A stretch of 64,000 nt of DNA from Devosia submarina (GCF_003056345.1 NZ_PYWB01000008.1:124001-188000), one strand, 5' to 3'; positions 35,405-47,992 are shown, counted from the first letter of the stretch. Notes: generated by a model from the letters alone, not told the origin. A program made the numbers and translations.

Positions 35405-36301
35405 GTGCGGTCCGACTATTGGGATCAGCCAGCATTTGAAACCATCCGGCCGCGCCGCCTGGTTTCGCCCGTGGTGTTCAACTCTGCCCATTCCGGCCGC
35501 GTTTATCCCGAACGCTTTCTGGCCATGACCCGGCTGGATCACCTCTCGATTCGCCAGTCCGAGGACGCCTGGGTCGATGAAATCTTCGCCCGTGGCCCCC
35601 ATCTCGGCGCCCCCTTGCTGCGCGCCCATTTCCCCCGCGCCTATCTCGACGTCAATCGCGAGCCCTGGGAACTTGATCCCGCCATGTTCGTCGAGCCCCT
35701 GTCCGACCGGTTCAACACCACTTCACCCCGCGTTGCCGCAGGCTTGGGCACCCTGGCTCGCGTCGTGGCTGAAAACAAACCCATCTACCGCGAACGGTTG
35801 ACACTAGAAGACGCGCGCATGCGCATTGAGGGGATCTACCACCCCTATCACGCAGCTCTCCAGAAGCTATTGGGCGAAGCCATGTCCGCCTTTGGCGTGG
35901 CCTTGCTGATCGATTGCCATTCCATGCCCCGCATCAACCGCACCGGCGACAAGGCCGCCCCCGATATCGTGCTTGGCGATCGCTACGGCACCACCTGCGC
36001 TCCCGCGCTGATCGATCTCGTTGAAACCCTTTTCACCGGGGCGGGCCTGCGTGTCGCGCGCAATCGCCCCTATGCCGGCGGCTTCGTCACTCGCTCCTAC
36101 GGCCGCCCGCAACATGGCGTGCATGCCCTCCAGATCGAAATCAGCCGCCACCTCTACATGAACGAGGTGACCCTCGCCAAAAACGAGGGCTTTGCGGCCA
36201 TCGTCAACATCATCGACCGCCTGATCTTCGCCCTGATCGATCTAGACCTGCCCGCCCTCGTCGCCGGCCAGGGCATCGCGGAAAAACTCGCGGCGGAATA
36301 G
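35405..36301 (+). CDS. N-formylglutamate amidohydrolase family protein
   Basis: Predicted to hydrolyse N-formyl-glutamate or a related formyl amide, a step of histidine degradation in some bacteria. Landmarks are VFNSAHSGRVYPERFL, PRAYLDVNREPWELDP, LLIDCHSMPRI and LQIEISRHLYMNE. The start is taken as GTG at 35405 with GGGGAGG four bases upstream, giving 298 residues; an ATG at 35378 is the alternative. No hut genes are nearby, so the true substrate may differ. Divergent from cpdR. Confidence 0.88.
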   Translation: MRSDYWDQPAFETIRPRRLVSPVVFNSAHSGRVYPERFLAMTRLDHLSIRQSEDAWVDEIFARGPHLGAPLLRAHFPRAYLDVNREPWELDPAMFVEPLSDRFNTTSPRVAAGLGTLARVVAENKPIYRERLTLEDARMRIEGIYHPYHAALQKLLGEAMSAFGVALLIDCHSMPRINRTGDKAAPDIVLGDRYGTTCAPALIDLVETLFTGAGLRVARNRPYAGGFVTRSYGRPQHGVHALQIEISRHLYMNEVTLAKNEGFAAIVNIIDRLIFALIDLDLPALVAGQGIAEKLAAE

Positions 36302-36327
36302 CCGTCTACCAAGCCCTCTACATACAC

Positions 36328-36740
36328 GATGTCACCCCGGGTCTTGACCCGGGGCCCATCTCGAGATCTTTCTCCAGCCGCAAGGGATCGGTTCAGCCCG
36401 CCTCCTGGTGGCAAGTAGCCCTCATGGTGAGCCTGTCGAACCACCAGAGCGCGCGAGTGGAGTGTTGGGTGCCACGCCCTCGTCCTTCGACAAGCTCAGG
36501 ATGAGGCCCACTGGGAGACCCTCAAGCACCCAACAGCACCTCCCCCTCGACGGGGGAGGCTGGGAGGGGGTGCGGGAGCCCCGATGCTGGGGCCACCCTC
36601 CTTGCCCTACCTTCCTGGCATAGGCCGGGAGGAAGTCACCAGAGCCGAACCCCCATAGCCAATCCCCCACAACCCCGCTAAAACGCCCGCACCCCCAGTA
36701 GACCTCATGGTGAGCCCACAGGAACCCACGAGGCCGTGCC
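36328..36740. repeat. Cluster of palindromic repeats (families A, C, B, C)
   Basis: The 451-base gap 36302-36752 is almost wholly repeats: family A at 36328-36370 (GATGTCACCCCGGGTCTTGA), a two-unit family C at 36413-36510 (ending TTCGACAAGCTCAGGATGAG), a partial family B at 36536-36592 and another family C at 36697-36740. All three families meet here. No gene or clear promoter is visible between them. Confidence 0.82.
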
Positions 36741-36752
36741 CCGGACCCATCC

Positions 36753-37541
36753 ATGCCCATTGATCTGCCCAAAGTTGAAGCCATCCTGCTTGCCGCAGCT
36801 GAAGCCGCCGCCGCGCAAACGCTTCCTCTCTTTCGCACCGAGCTGGGCATCGACAACAAGCTCCAATCGGGCTTTGACCCCGTCACTGAAGCTGATCGCG
36901 GCGCCGAAACCGCCATCCGCGCCGTTATCGCCCAAGCCTTTCCCGACCATGCCATTATCGGGGAGGAATGGGGTATCACGGGCGAGGGCCCCTTCACCTG
37001 GATCATCGACCCTGTAGACGGCACCCGTGCCTTTATTTCCGGCGCCCCCGTCTGGGGCACGCTGATCGGCTTCGCTCAGGACGGCGTCGCCATTGCCGGC
37101 CTCATGAGCCAGCCCTTTATCGGCGAAACCTTCTGGGCGACACCCGCCGGCGCCTTTTACCGCCGCAATGAACAGACCACACCCCTGCGCACCAGCGGCC
37201 GAACCGATCTCGCCCAAGCCAAGGTCTTTACGACCACCCCATCGCTGTTCCGCACGCCTGAACTCATGGGCAAATGGCAAGCGGTCGAAGCCGCCACGCG
37301 CCTGCAGCGTTTCGGCATGGATTGCTATGGCTATGCCCTCCTTGCTGCCGGCCATGCCGATCTCGTGGTGGAGCCGTTCCTCAACACCTACGATATCGCT
37401 GCCCTCGTCCCCATCATCAGCCAAGCCGGCGGCGCCATTAGCTGCTGGGACGGCAGCGACCCCACCGGCGGCGGCAACGTCGTGGCTGCCGCAACGCCGG
37501 AATTGCTGGAAAAAGCCCTCACGCTGATCAATGCGAGCTAG
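36753..37541 (+). CDS. hisN: Histidinol-phosphatase of the inositol monophosphatase family
   Basis: Predicted to dephosphorylate histidinol phosphate in histidine synthesis. The 262 residues hold the family metal sites: the FDPVTEADRGAE helix, IIGEEWG (Glu), WIIDPVDGTRAFISG (two Asp) and the late VEPFLNTYDIAALVPII. The pattern fits the HisN subgroup common in alphaproteobacteria better than SuhB, though a general inositol monophosphatase is possible. No strong ribosome site is seen, and the start lies directly after a family C repeat. Confidence 0.85.
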   Translation: MPIDLPKVEAILLAAAEAAAAQTLPLFRTELGIDNKLQSGFDPVTEADRGAETAIRAVIAQAFPDHAIIGEEWGITGEGPFTWIIDPVDGTRAFISGAPVWGTLIGFAQDGVAIAGLMSQPFIGETFWATPAGAFYRRNEQTTPLRTSGRTDLAQAKVFTTTPSLFRTPELMGKWQAVEAATRLQRFGMDCYGYALLAAGHADLVVEPFLNTYDIAALVPIISQAGGAISCWDGSDPTGGGNVVAAATPELLEKALTLINAS

Positions 37542-37570
37542 ATTAGAGGGTCCAAGCTATAGCCATCGCT

Positions 37571-37668
37571 CAGTAGCCCTCATGGTGAGCTTGTCGAACC
37601 ACGAGGGCGTGCCCCAGCGCCTCCACTCGCCCGACCTCGTCCTTGGACAAGCTCAGCATGAGGTCTCA
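37571..37668. repeat. Two-unit family C repeat
   Basis: CAGTAGCCCTCATGGTGAGC then TTGTCGAACCACGAGGGCG, and 40 bases later the inverted partner CCTCGTCCTTGGACAAGCTC then AGCATGAGG. It lies between the convergent hisN and hydrolase stops and could terminate both. Confidence 0.82.
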
Positions 37669-37684
37669 GGAACTACCCTGTTCC

Positions 37685-38653
37685 CTAACTCTGATCCGTA
37701 ATAAACGCATCAAACGCCGCTAGCACCTGCGCGCGGATCACATCATTTTCCATAAACAATTCATGTCGCGCCCCCGCGACCACCACATGGCGTCCCGTGC
37801 GCAGCTGCAGCCCCAATTGCTCGATCGCCGCTGTGGAAACCACCTCGTCCCGCGCGGCCGCCAGCATCAGCAGGGGCATCCGCACTTTTGGCGGGAAATC
37901 ATCGCTCCCTGCCTCGGCCATGGCCGACATTGCCGCCGCGGCCCACCGGATTGTGGGCGCCTTGACCTCCAGTTCGGGCCGCGCCTTCAGCACCTCGAGC
38001 ATGCGCATGTAGCGCTTGCGGTCGCTGGTCAGTGGATTGCCGGGAAAATTGGCTTCCGTTGCGGCCCGGTCCGAACCACGCCCCACCGGCAACCGCCCCA
38101 GCCCCAAAAAGCTCAGCGCCTCGCAGAGCCGGCCCATATTCTTCATGCTCATGGGCTGTCCATCCAGCGCCAGCATCGGCGCCGACAAAAACACCCGGTC
38201 AAACATCAGCCGGTCGTTGACCGCGGCAAATAGAGCGGCAAGCCCGCCCATGGAATGCCCCACAAGGTAAAAAGGCGGCGGACAATCGGGCAGGAGGATC
38301 TCGGCGTGAAAGCTCTTGAGGTCACACCAATAATCCTCGAAGCGGTCGACATAGCCCAGCTTGCTGCCGATCAGTCGCTCCGAGCCGCCCTGCCCGCGCC
38401 AGTCAAAGGTCGCAACGGAAAAGCCCCGCTTGCGAAAATCCTCTATGGTTTCGAAATATTTCTCGATGAACTCGGTCCGCCCCTGCACCAGGCACACCGT
38501 CCCCCGGTGCTTGCCCTCCGAACGGGGCCACAGCGCATAGCGCAGCTGAACCTTGTCGCTGGTGCGAAAGAACCCGACCCGCGCGCCCTCGGGAACAGGG
38601 TTGGAGGGGATACTGACCAGGCTCGGCCCTTTGGGATCGACAACGGCGTTCAT
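37685..38653 (-). CDS. Alpha/beta hydrolase (lysophospholipase-like)
   Basis: A 322-residue serine hydrolase. The oxyanion region is LVQGRTEFIEKYFE, the nucleophile elbow GHSMGG, the strand-4 motif FDWRGQGGSERL, and the catalytic His lies in GARHELFMEND. It resembles PldB-type lysophospholipase L2, a monoacylglycerol or lysophospholipid esterase. The start at 38653 (MNAVVDPKGP) has AGGA seven bases upstream; longer versions would begin inside the structured RNA that ends 49 bases upstream. Expression probably depends on read-through of, or a promoter within, that RNA. Confidence 0.85.
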   Translation of the reverse strand: MNAVVDPKGPSLVSIPSNPVPEGARVGFFRTSDKVQLRYALWPRSEGKHRGTVCLVQGRTEFIEKYFETIEDFRKRGFSVATFDWRGQGGSERLIGSKLGYVDRFEDYWCDLKSFHAEILLPDCPPPFYLVGHSMGGLAALFAAVNDRLMFDRVFLSAPMLALDGQPMSMKNMGRLCEALSFLGLGRLPVGRGSDRAATEANFPGNPLTSDRKRYMRMLEVLKARPELEVKAPTIRWAAAAMSAMAEAGSDDFPPKVRMPLLMLAAARDEVVSTAAIEQLGLQLRTGRHVVVAGARHELFMENDVIRAQVLAAFDAFITDQS

Positions 38654-38701
38654 CAACAAATCCTGGCTCGAATGCGCCATCGTCTTAGACCAGACCGCAG
38701 C

Positions 38702-38838
38702 AAAAAAGAAAGCCAGCATCCCGAGGGACACTGGCTCTTCTTTTGACGATCCATGCGGGGGGCGGGTGATGGACCGTCTTGGGGCGTACCGGGGTGTCCC
38801 CCAGCACATGCGTCCTTGTAGGCCACCACATCTGAACT
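38702..38838 (-). ncRNA. Structured RNA candidate: sRNA or attenuator leader of the hydrolase gene
   Basis: Three stems are visible on the minus strand. SL1 (38786-38807) pairs GTGCTGGGG with CCCCGGTAC. SL2 (38745-38778) pairs GACGGTCCAT with ATGGATCGTC around a C-rich loop, CACCCGCCCCCCGC. SL3 (38711-38736) is a terminator: AGCCAG, inner TCCC/GGGA, CTGGCT, then TTCTTTTTT. A -10-like TATACC (38844-38849) precedes it. Both a free sRNA of about 135 bases and a leader controlling the hydrolase fit. I do not recognise the RNA family. Confidence 0.6.
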
Positions 38839-38843
38839 CAACC

Positions 38844-38876
38844 GGTATAGGCCGTTCATATTCGGTTCATCTTCGA
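38844..38876 (-). promoter_or_regulatory. Promoter with tandem 11-base direct repeats
   Basis: Plus-strand TTCATATTCGG (38855-38865) and TTCATCTTCGA (38866-38876) are tandem 11-mers immediately upstream of the -10-like TATACC of the structured RNA. Eleven-base spacing is typical for OmpR/PhoB-family response regulators such as ChvI. Confidence 0.45.
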
Positions 38877-38957
38877 GCCGCCCCGAAGAGCTGATCACTC
38901 ACCTGGAGCGACTGGAGGCGAGAAGGCCACACTTCCGGTCCAACAAAACGGAGCTTT

Positions 38958-39063
38958 CAGTCGACACCCTCCCCCTCCGCGGGGAGGGTCAGGGTGGGGG
39001 GAGACTGGCCCCGATATCCTGGCTCTCACCCCCCACCCCAGCCCTCCCCGCAAGGGGGAGGGT
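38958..39063. repeat. Family B palindromic repeat
   Basis: CAGTCGACACCCTCCCCCTC then GCGGGGAGGGTCAGGGTGGG, ending CCCTCCCCGCAAGGGGGAGG. It is a full-length copy between the structured RNA and the hsp20 promoter. The rest of 38877-39148 shows nothing I can support. Confidence 0.85.
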
Positions 39064-39148
39064 GAGGCCCGTACTCGTACCGAAATCCGGCTTCAAACAA
39101 CTGCCGCATCAAAGAAAAAATTTTCATCTCGCCGCAGAGAACACCCCC

Positions 39149-39176
39149 CTTGAACCCCTCCCTCCCACCCCCATAT
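39149..39176 (+). promoter_or_regulatory. RpoH (sigma-32)-type heat-shock promoter
   Basis: CTTGAA (39149-39154), 14 bases, then CCCCATAT (39169-39176). This matches the heat-shock consensus CTTGAA-N13/14-CCCCATnT. It is the expected promoter for the hsp20 gene 120 bases downstream. Confidence 0.8.
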
Positions 39177-39193
39177 CTCACTCGTTCGCCGGC

Positions 39194-39296
39194 TTACCGG
39201 GAACCCCGGCCTCCAGATCCAATGCTCGCCTCATGGAGGGAGCACGGACACGAGACCACCGGGTCTATCCACGTTGCTTTACGGAGAATGTGACAA
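39194..39296 (+). promoter_or_regulatory. ROSE-like RNA thermometer in the hsp20 5' UTR
   Basis: The leader folds into successive hairpins: CCTCC (39210-39214) with GGAGG (39235-39239); AGACC with GGTCT (39253-39266); and a 3' hairpin 39270-39292 in which CACGTT-G-CTT pairs with GAGAATGTG around a TACG tetraloop. The single unpaired G (39276) opposite the GGAG ribosome site is the hallmark of ROSE elements, which open on heating. Confidence 0.75.
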
Positions 39297-39755
39297 ATGC
39301 AGACCATCGACTTTTCCCCCTTCTATCGTTCCACGGTTGGTTTCGATCGCCTGTTCAACCGCCTCGACACTCTTGTCGGGCAGGAAGCCAAGACATACCC
39401 CCCCTACAATATCGAGCGCACGGGCGATGACGCCTACCGCATCTCGATTGCCGTAGCTGGTTTTGGCAATGGCGACATCGCCATCGAAACCAAGGAAAAC
39501 AGCCTCGTGGTCAAGGGTGCAAAGCCTGAAACCCAGGGTGACAAGACCCGTGAATTCCTCCATCGCGGCATTGCCGAACGCGCTTTCGAGCTGCGCTTCC
39601 AGCTGGCCGACTATGTCGAGGTTCAGGGCGCAACCCTGGAAAACGGCTTGCTGCATCTGGAACTGAAGCGCGAACTGCCTGAAAGCAAGAAGCCGCGCAC
39701 CATCCAGATCAATGGCGCTGCCCAGCCGACCATCGAGGACCAGTCGGTCAACTAA
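39297..39755 (+). CDS. Small heat-shock protein Hsp20 (IbpA type)
   Basis: ATP-independent holdase that binds unfolding proteins. The 152 residues comprise an N-terminal arm (MQTIDFSPFYRSTVGFDRLF), an alpha-crystallin domain from about residue 38 (YPPYNIERTGDDAYRISIAV to GLLHLELKREL) and a C-terminal IxI-like RTIQI motif. The RpoH promoter and ROSE-like leader predict double heat control, at transcription and translation. A terminator follows, so it is monocistronic. Confidence 0.95.
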   Translation: MQTIDFSPFYRSTVGFDRLFNRLDTLVGQEAKTYPPYNIERTGDDAYRISIAVAGFGNGDIAIETKENSLVVKGAKPETQGDKTREFLHRGIAERAFELRFQLADYVEVQGATLENGLLHLELKRELPESKKPRTIQINGAAQPTIEDQSVN

Positions 39756-39783
39756 TTCCGACCGGTTCGCAGGCCTGATAGAG

Positions 39784-39813
39784 GGCGCAGTCCACCAAGG
39801 GCTGCGCCTTTTT
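39784..39813 (+). terminator. Intrinsic terminator of hsp20
   Basis: GGCGCAG (39784-39790) pairs with CTGCGCC (39802-39808), followed by TTTTT. It lies 29 bases past the hsp20 stop and isolates dps transcriptionally. Confidence 0.85.
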
Positions 39814-39853
39814 GCTGCATGGGGGAACTCTGCATGCGGGGGCGCGGTTGATT

Positions 39854-39886
39854 GGGCAACACCCTCCCTCCATAAAGGAATTGCCC
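39854..39886 (+). promoter_or_regulatory. Hairpin enclosing the dps ribosome-binding site
   Basis: GGGCAA (39854-39859) pairs with TTGCCC (39881-39886), and inside it TCC (39868-39870) can pair with GGA of the AAAGGA ribosome site (39874-39879). Such masking would limit dps translation unless melted or unfolded by a factor. Confidence 0.4.
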
Positions 39887-39888
39887 AC

Positions 39889-40365
39889 ATGGCCACCCCA
39901 TCGATTGCCCTTGCCGGCAACAATGCCAAGTCCGCCGTTATCGACATCCTGAACGCCCGGCTCGCCGACGCTATCGATCTGTCCCTGATCATCAAGCAGG
40001 CCCATTGGAACCTCAAGGGTCGCGAGTTCATCGCGATCCATGAAATGCTGGATCTTTTCCGCGCCGCCGTGGACACCCATGTCGACACCATTGCCGAGCG
40101 CGTGGCCCAGCTCGACGGCATTGCCCTGGGCACTTCGCAGGTGGTCGCCCGTTCCAGCAAGCTCGAGCCCTACCCCACCGAAATCCGCAGGATCGAAGAC
40201 CATCTCCGTGCCCTGGCCGATCGCTACGCGCTTCTGGCCAATCAGGTGCGCCAGGATATTGATGCGACCGAAGAAGCCGGTGACGCCGATGCGGCCGATA
40301 TCCTCACCGCCTTTTCGCGCGAGCTCGACAAGGACCTCTGGTTCATCAAGTCACACCTTGAATAG
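39889..40365 (+). CDS. dps: DNA starvation/stationary-phase protection protein Dps
   Basis: Ferritin-like dodecamer that binds DNA and oxidises and stores iron with peroxide. The 158 residues show the ferroxidase signature IIKQAHWNLKGREFIAIHEMLD, the second helix FRAAVDTHVDTIAERVAQLDG, and a long C-terminal helix SRELDKDLWFIKSHLE. The start MATPSIALAG at 39889 is set by AAAGGA nine bases upstream; a longer in-frame extension passes through the hsp20 terminator and is rejected. Neighbouring hsp20 and the catalase further upstream fit a stress-defence theme. Confidence 0.95.
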   Translation: MATPSIALAGNNAKSAVIDILNARLADAIDLSLIIKQAHWNLKGREFIAIHEMLDLFRAAVDTHVDTIAERVAQLDGIALGTSQVVARSSKLEPYPTEIRRIEDHLRALADRYALLANQVRQDIDATEEAGDADAADILTAFSRELDKDLWFIKSHLE

Positions 40366-40416
40366 CCTTCTCCTCAAGCCTGTGGCAGGGATGCCCCCTG
40401 CCTTGGGGGAGAATCG

Positions 40417-40944
40417 ATGCTGCAGATCATCGGCCACGCCATCGTTTCGGTAGACGGCAAGATCGCTGGCGCGGACGGGCTGATCCCGCCCCGCCTGCGC
40501 AACGACGCCGATTGGCACCATTTCCAGGCTGCACTCGATCGCTCCGACCTGGTGGTCCTTGGCCGCCAGGCACACGATCGCTTTCCCAATCCCGGCCGCC
40601 GCCGCCTTGTTGTCACAAGAAGCGTTTCCCCATTGGCTGATGATCCCAATGACGCCAATTCCACCCTCTGGAACCCCGCTGGTATTAGCTTTCCCCAAGC
40701 CGCCAAAACCCTTGGTCTTCAGAACGGCACCGTGGCTATCACCGGCGTATTCGATCTTTTTGTTGATCTTTTCACCGCCTTTGAGCTGGCCGAGCAGCAA
40801 ATCCTGCTTTTACCCACTGGCCTGCCTTGCTTTTCCGCCGGGCACCCGCGCCTCGTCCTCGCCCAGCATGGTCTGCTTCCCCAAAGCTGGGAAATCCTGG
40901 ATTCCCATGCCGCCGTGACCCTTACCCACTGGCAGCGCCCGTGA
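40417..40944 (+). CDS. Dihydrofolate reductase-fold protein (RibD C-terminal-like)
   Basis: A 175-residue protein with the DHFR/RibD-C fold: MLQIIGHAIVSVDGKIAGADG at the N-terminus, then DLVVLGRQAHDRFPNPGRRRLVVTRS, the NADP-binding style segment, and GTVAITGVFDLFVDLF. It differs from folate-pathway FolA in lacking its hallmark WXXPADL-type substrate strand. The family reduces pteridine- or pyrimidine-like substrates with NADPH; the substrate here is unknown. GGGGGA precedes the ATG. Single gene between dps and the gltB leader. Confidence 0.75.
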   Translation: MLQIIGHAIVSVDGKIAGADGLIPPRLRNDADWHHFQAALDRSDLVVLGRQAHDRFPNPGRRRLVVTRSVSPLADDPNDANSTLWNPAGISFPQAAKTLGLQNGTVAITGVFDLFVDLFTAFELAEQQILLLPTGLPCFSAGHPRLVLAQHGLLPQSWEILDSHAAVTLTHWQRP

Positions 40945-41332
40945 GCCTTTCCTACGCTTTCCTATAGCCCAGCTGGAAATCTCCTATAGGACATCATCAA
41001 TTCCGCTTGCTCCTGGTTTGGAATTATGCAAATGTCGCCGCGTTAGGGCAGCTAGGCTGTCCTATCTGACGCGTCGCCCCGCTCTCCGCGGTCAGTGCGC
41101 ACGCTGGTTCGGCTGGCCCGCTATGCTATTAGCGGAAACGAACAGGCGGGACTAAGATAGTCCGAATTACGTGCGGCCATTTGGATGCAGTGCCGCCACC
41201 CTTGGAATGGACATTCGTGCTCTCCGAGCCGTACATCGTACGACCCGCAGGCTAGACGTGTCCCCACTATCTGGCGCCAAACGCCAGGACGTCATCCAGC
41301 CCTTCGGGGCCTCAGATTAAGGGACTTGCACC
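40945..41332 (+). promoter_or_regulatory. Long leader/promoter region of gltB
   Basis: A 388-base gap without a gene. CTATCT (41062-41067) and AGATAG (41155-41160) can close a domain that contains the hairpin CCGCTA/TAGCGG (41118-41135). A second hairpin, CTGGCG/CGCCAG near 41270-41287, lies close to the start. CCTATAG occurs twice around 40965-41000. No known riboswitch or sigma-54 promoter was recognised. Confidence 0.35.
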
Positions 41333-46048
<4,716 letters not shown>

Positions 46049-46064
46049 TGATGGCGCAGATGCT

Positions 46065-46251
46065 TCAGTCGACACCCTCCCCCTTGCGGGGCTTCGAGCC
46101 GGCCCGAAGGGCAGGATTGCTCCAGTGGAGCAATCCTAGGCACGAAGGCCATGAGAGCTTTGCTCGAATGGCGATCAAGGGTGGGGGGCGAGAGCCCGAA
46201 CATCATGGCTCTCAGCACCCCCTCCTAGCCTCCCCCGTCCAGGGGGAGGTA
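46065..46251. repeat. Family B repeat split by a palindromic insertion
   Basis: The left end CAGTCGACACCCTCCCCCTT and the right part CACCCCCTCCTAGCCTCCCC then GTCCAGGGGGAGGT are family B. Between about 46092 and 46178 lies foreign sequence carrying a perfect inverted repeat, AGGATTGCTCC (46113-46123), AGT, GGAGCAATCCT (46127-46137). The element lies between gltB and gltD. Confidence 0.8.
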
Positions 46252-46318
46252 CCGTTCGGCGAACTTGGCGCGATCCAGTTCCACCGCACCAACCAAACCA
46301 ATTCCAGGGAGACAAGCC

Positions 46319-47746
46319 ATGGGTAAAGTAACAGGCTTTCTCGAGATCGAGCGTGAAGAACCGCGCTACGAACCCGCTTCCGACCGCATCCGGCACTTTG
46401 GTGAATTCACCATCCCGATGTCCGAAGGGCGCATTGTCGACCAGGCGGCGCGCTGCATGGATTGCGGCATTCCGTTTTGCCATGGCGACACCGGCTGCCC
46501 GGTTCACAACCAGATCCCGGACTGGAACGACCTCGTCTACAACAACGACTGGGAAGAGGCGGCGCGGAACCTTCATTCCACCAACAACTTCCCGGAATTC
46601 ACCGGCCGCATCTGCCCCGCCCCCTGCGAGGAAGCCTGCACGCTCAATCTGGAAGACGTGCCGGTCGCCATCAAGACCATCGAGCAGGCCATCGCCGACC
46701 GCGCCATCCGCAGCGGCTGGGCCCAGCCCCAGATCAACCCGAACAAGACGGGCAAGCGCGTCGCCATTGTCGGCTCGGGCCCTGCCGGCATGGCCGCGGC
46801 CCAGCAACTCGCCCGCGCCGGCCACGACGTCCATGTCTATGAGCGCGAGCCCAAGGCCGGCGGCCTCATGCGCTATGGCATCCCCGACTTCAAGATGGAA
46901 AAGGACCATATCGACTTCCGCGTAGGTCAGATGGAAGCCGAAGGCGTCACCTTCCATTATGTCGAGAACATCGGTGTGACCCGCCCGCTCAGCGAACTGC
47001 AGGCCCAGTACGACGCCGTGCTGCTCAGCGGCGGTGCTGAAAAGCCGCGCGCCGTGGAATCCGAAGGCACCGAACTCAATGGCGTGCATTACGCCATGCC
47101 TTTCCTTGTGCAGCAGAACCGCCGCCTTGGCGGGGAGGACATTTCGGACCAGTTCCAGCTGACCGCTGCTGGCAAGCATGTCGTTGTGGTGGGCGGCGGC
47201 GATACGGCGTCGGACTGCGTCGGCACGAGCTTCCGCCAGGGCGCCATCGCCGTTACCCAGCTCGACGTCCGCCCCATGCCGCCAGAGCTTGAAAACAAGC
47301 TGACCAACTGGCCAAATTGGGCGGTCAAGATGCGCACCTCGTCCTCCCAGGCCGAAGGCGCCATCCGTGAATTCGCGGCCGGCACCATGCGGATCATCGG
47401 CAACAGCAAGGGCGAGGTCACGGGCGTCGAATGCGCCCGCGTCGATCGCAAGCGCCAGCCGATCCCCGGCACCGAATTCATCATCAAGGCCGACCTTGTC
47501 CTCCTCGCCATCGGCTTTGCCGGTCCCGTGCAGGAAGGCATGCTGACCGAACTGGGCGCCCAGCTCGACAAGCGCGGCAATCTTTTTGCCGACACGCTGA
47601 GCTACAAGACGACCGTTCCCAAGGTTTACGCCGCCGGCGACATGCGCCGCGGCCAGTCCCTTGTCGTCTGGGCCATCCGCGAAGGCCGCCAGGCCGCCCG
47701 CTCCATCGACTTCGACCTGATGGGCAAGACCGACCTGCCGCGCTAA
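46319..47746 (+). CDS. gltD: Glutamate synthase small (beta) subunit
   Basis: NADPH-oxidising subunit that feeds electrons to GltB. The 475 residues start with the Fe-S cysteine cluster (C46, C49, C54, C60 and [11 protein letters not shown]), followed by an FAD motif [21 protein letters not shown] and an NADPH motif [16 protein letters not shown]. The start [13 protein letters not shown] at 46319 has AGGGAGA upstream. The 270-base gltB-gltD gap is unusually long and filled by the split repeat, so the two genes may not be equally transcribed. Confidence 0.96.
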   Translation: MGKVTGFLEIEREEPRYEPASDRIRHFGEFTIPMSEGRIVDQAARCMDCGIPFCHGDTGCPVHNQIPDWNDLVYNNDWEEAARNLHSTNNFPEFTGRICPAPCEEACTLNLEDVPVAIKTIEQAIADRAIRSGWAQPQINPNKTGKRVAIVGSGPAGMAAAQQLARAGHDVHVYEREPKAGGLMRYGIPDFKMEKDHIDFRVGQMEAEGVTFHYVENIGVTRPLSELQAQYDAVLLSGGAEKPRAVESEGTELNGVHYAMPFLVQQNRRLGGEDISDQFQLTAAGKHVVVVGGGDTASDCVGTSFRQGAIAVTQLDVRPMPPELENKLTNWPNWAVKMRTSSSQAEGAIREFAAGTMRIIGNSKGEVTGVECARVDRKRQPIPGTEFIIKADLVLLAIGFAGPVQEGMLTELGAQLDKRGNLFADTLSYKTTVPKVYAAGDMRRGQSLVVWAIREGRQAARSIDFDLMGKTDLPR

Positions 47747-47788
47747 CGGCACCACACGACCCTCGGCTGCGCCCAGCCTCTCCACCAC

Positions 47789-47870
47789 CGTCATCACCCG
47801 GCTTGTCCGGGTGATCCACTCTCCGCTCAGGGCCCGAAGATGGATTGCCCGGACCAGCCGGGCAATGACG
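47789..47870. repeat. Compound family A repeat
   Basis: CGTCATCACCCGGCTTGTCC then GGGTGATCCACT, a variable centre, and the inverted GGATTGCCCGGACCAGCCGG then GCAATGACG. It lies between gltD and hpt and is the last copy seen in the window. Confidence 0.85.
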
Positions 47871-47992
47871 ACGCAGCTTCAGGCCTGGCTGGAAACCTAT
47901 TCCACCAACGCCACTCTCAGCGCTAACAGTCTGTTAGCACCAATGCGCAATCTGCTACACCGCATCACCACGTGCCGCGAGCAGGATTCGCC

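Noticed and set aside
39848..39876. TTGATT-N17-CATAAA as a dps promoter
   Set aside because: The start site would fall after the ribosome-binding site, so it cannot drive dps translation from this ATG.
41100..41140. A sigma-54 promoter ahead of gltB
   Set aside because: The candidate GG and GC pairs are eight bases apart; the promoter needs ten.
46175..47797. A 540-codon open frame antisense to gltD
   Set aside because: gltD carries Fe-S, FAD and NADPH motifs on the other strand; the antisense product looks like codon-bias shadow.
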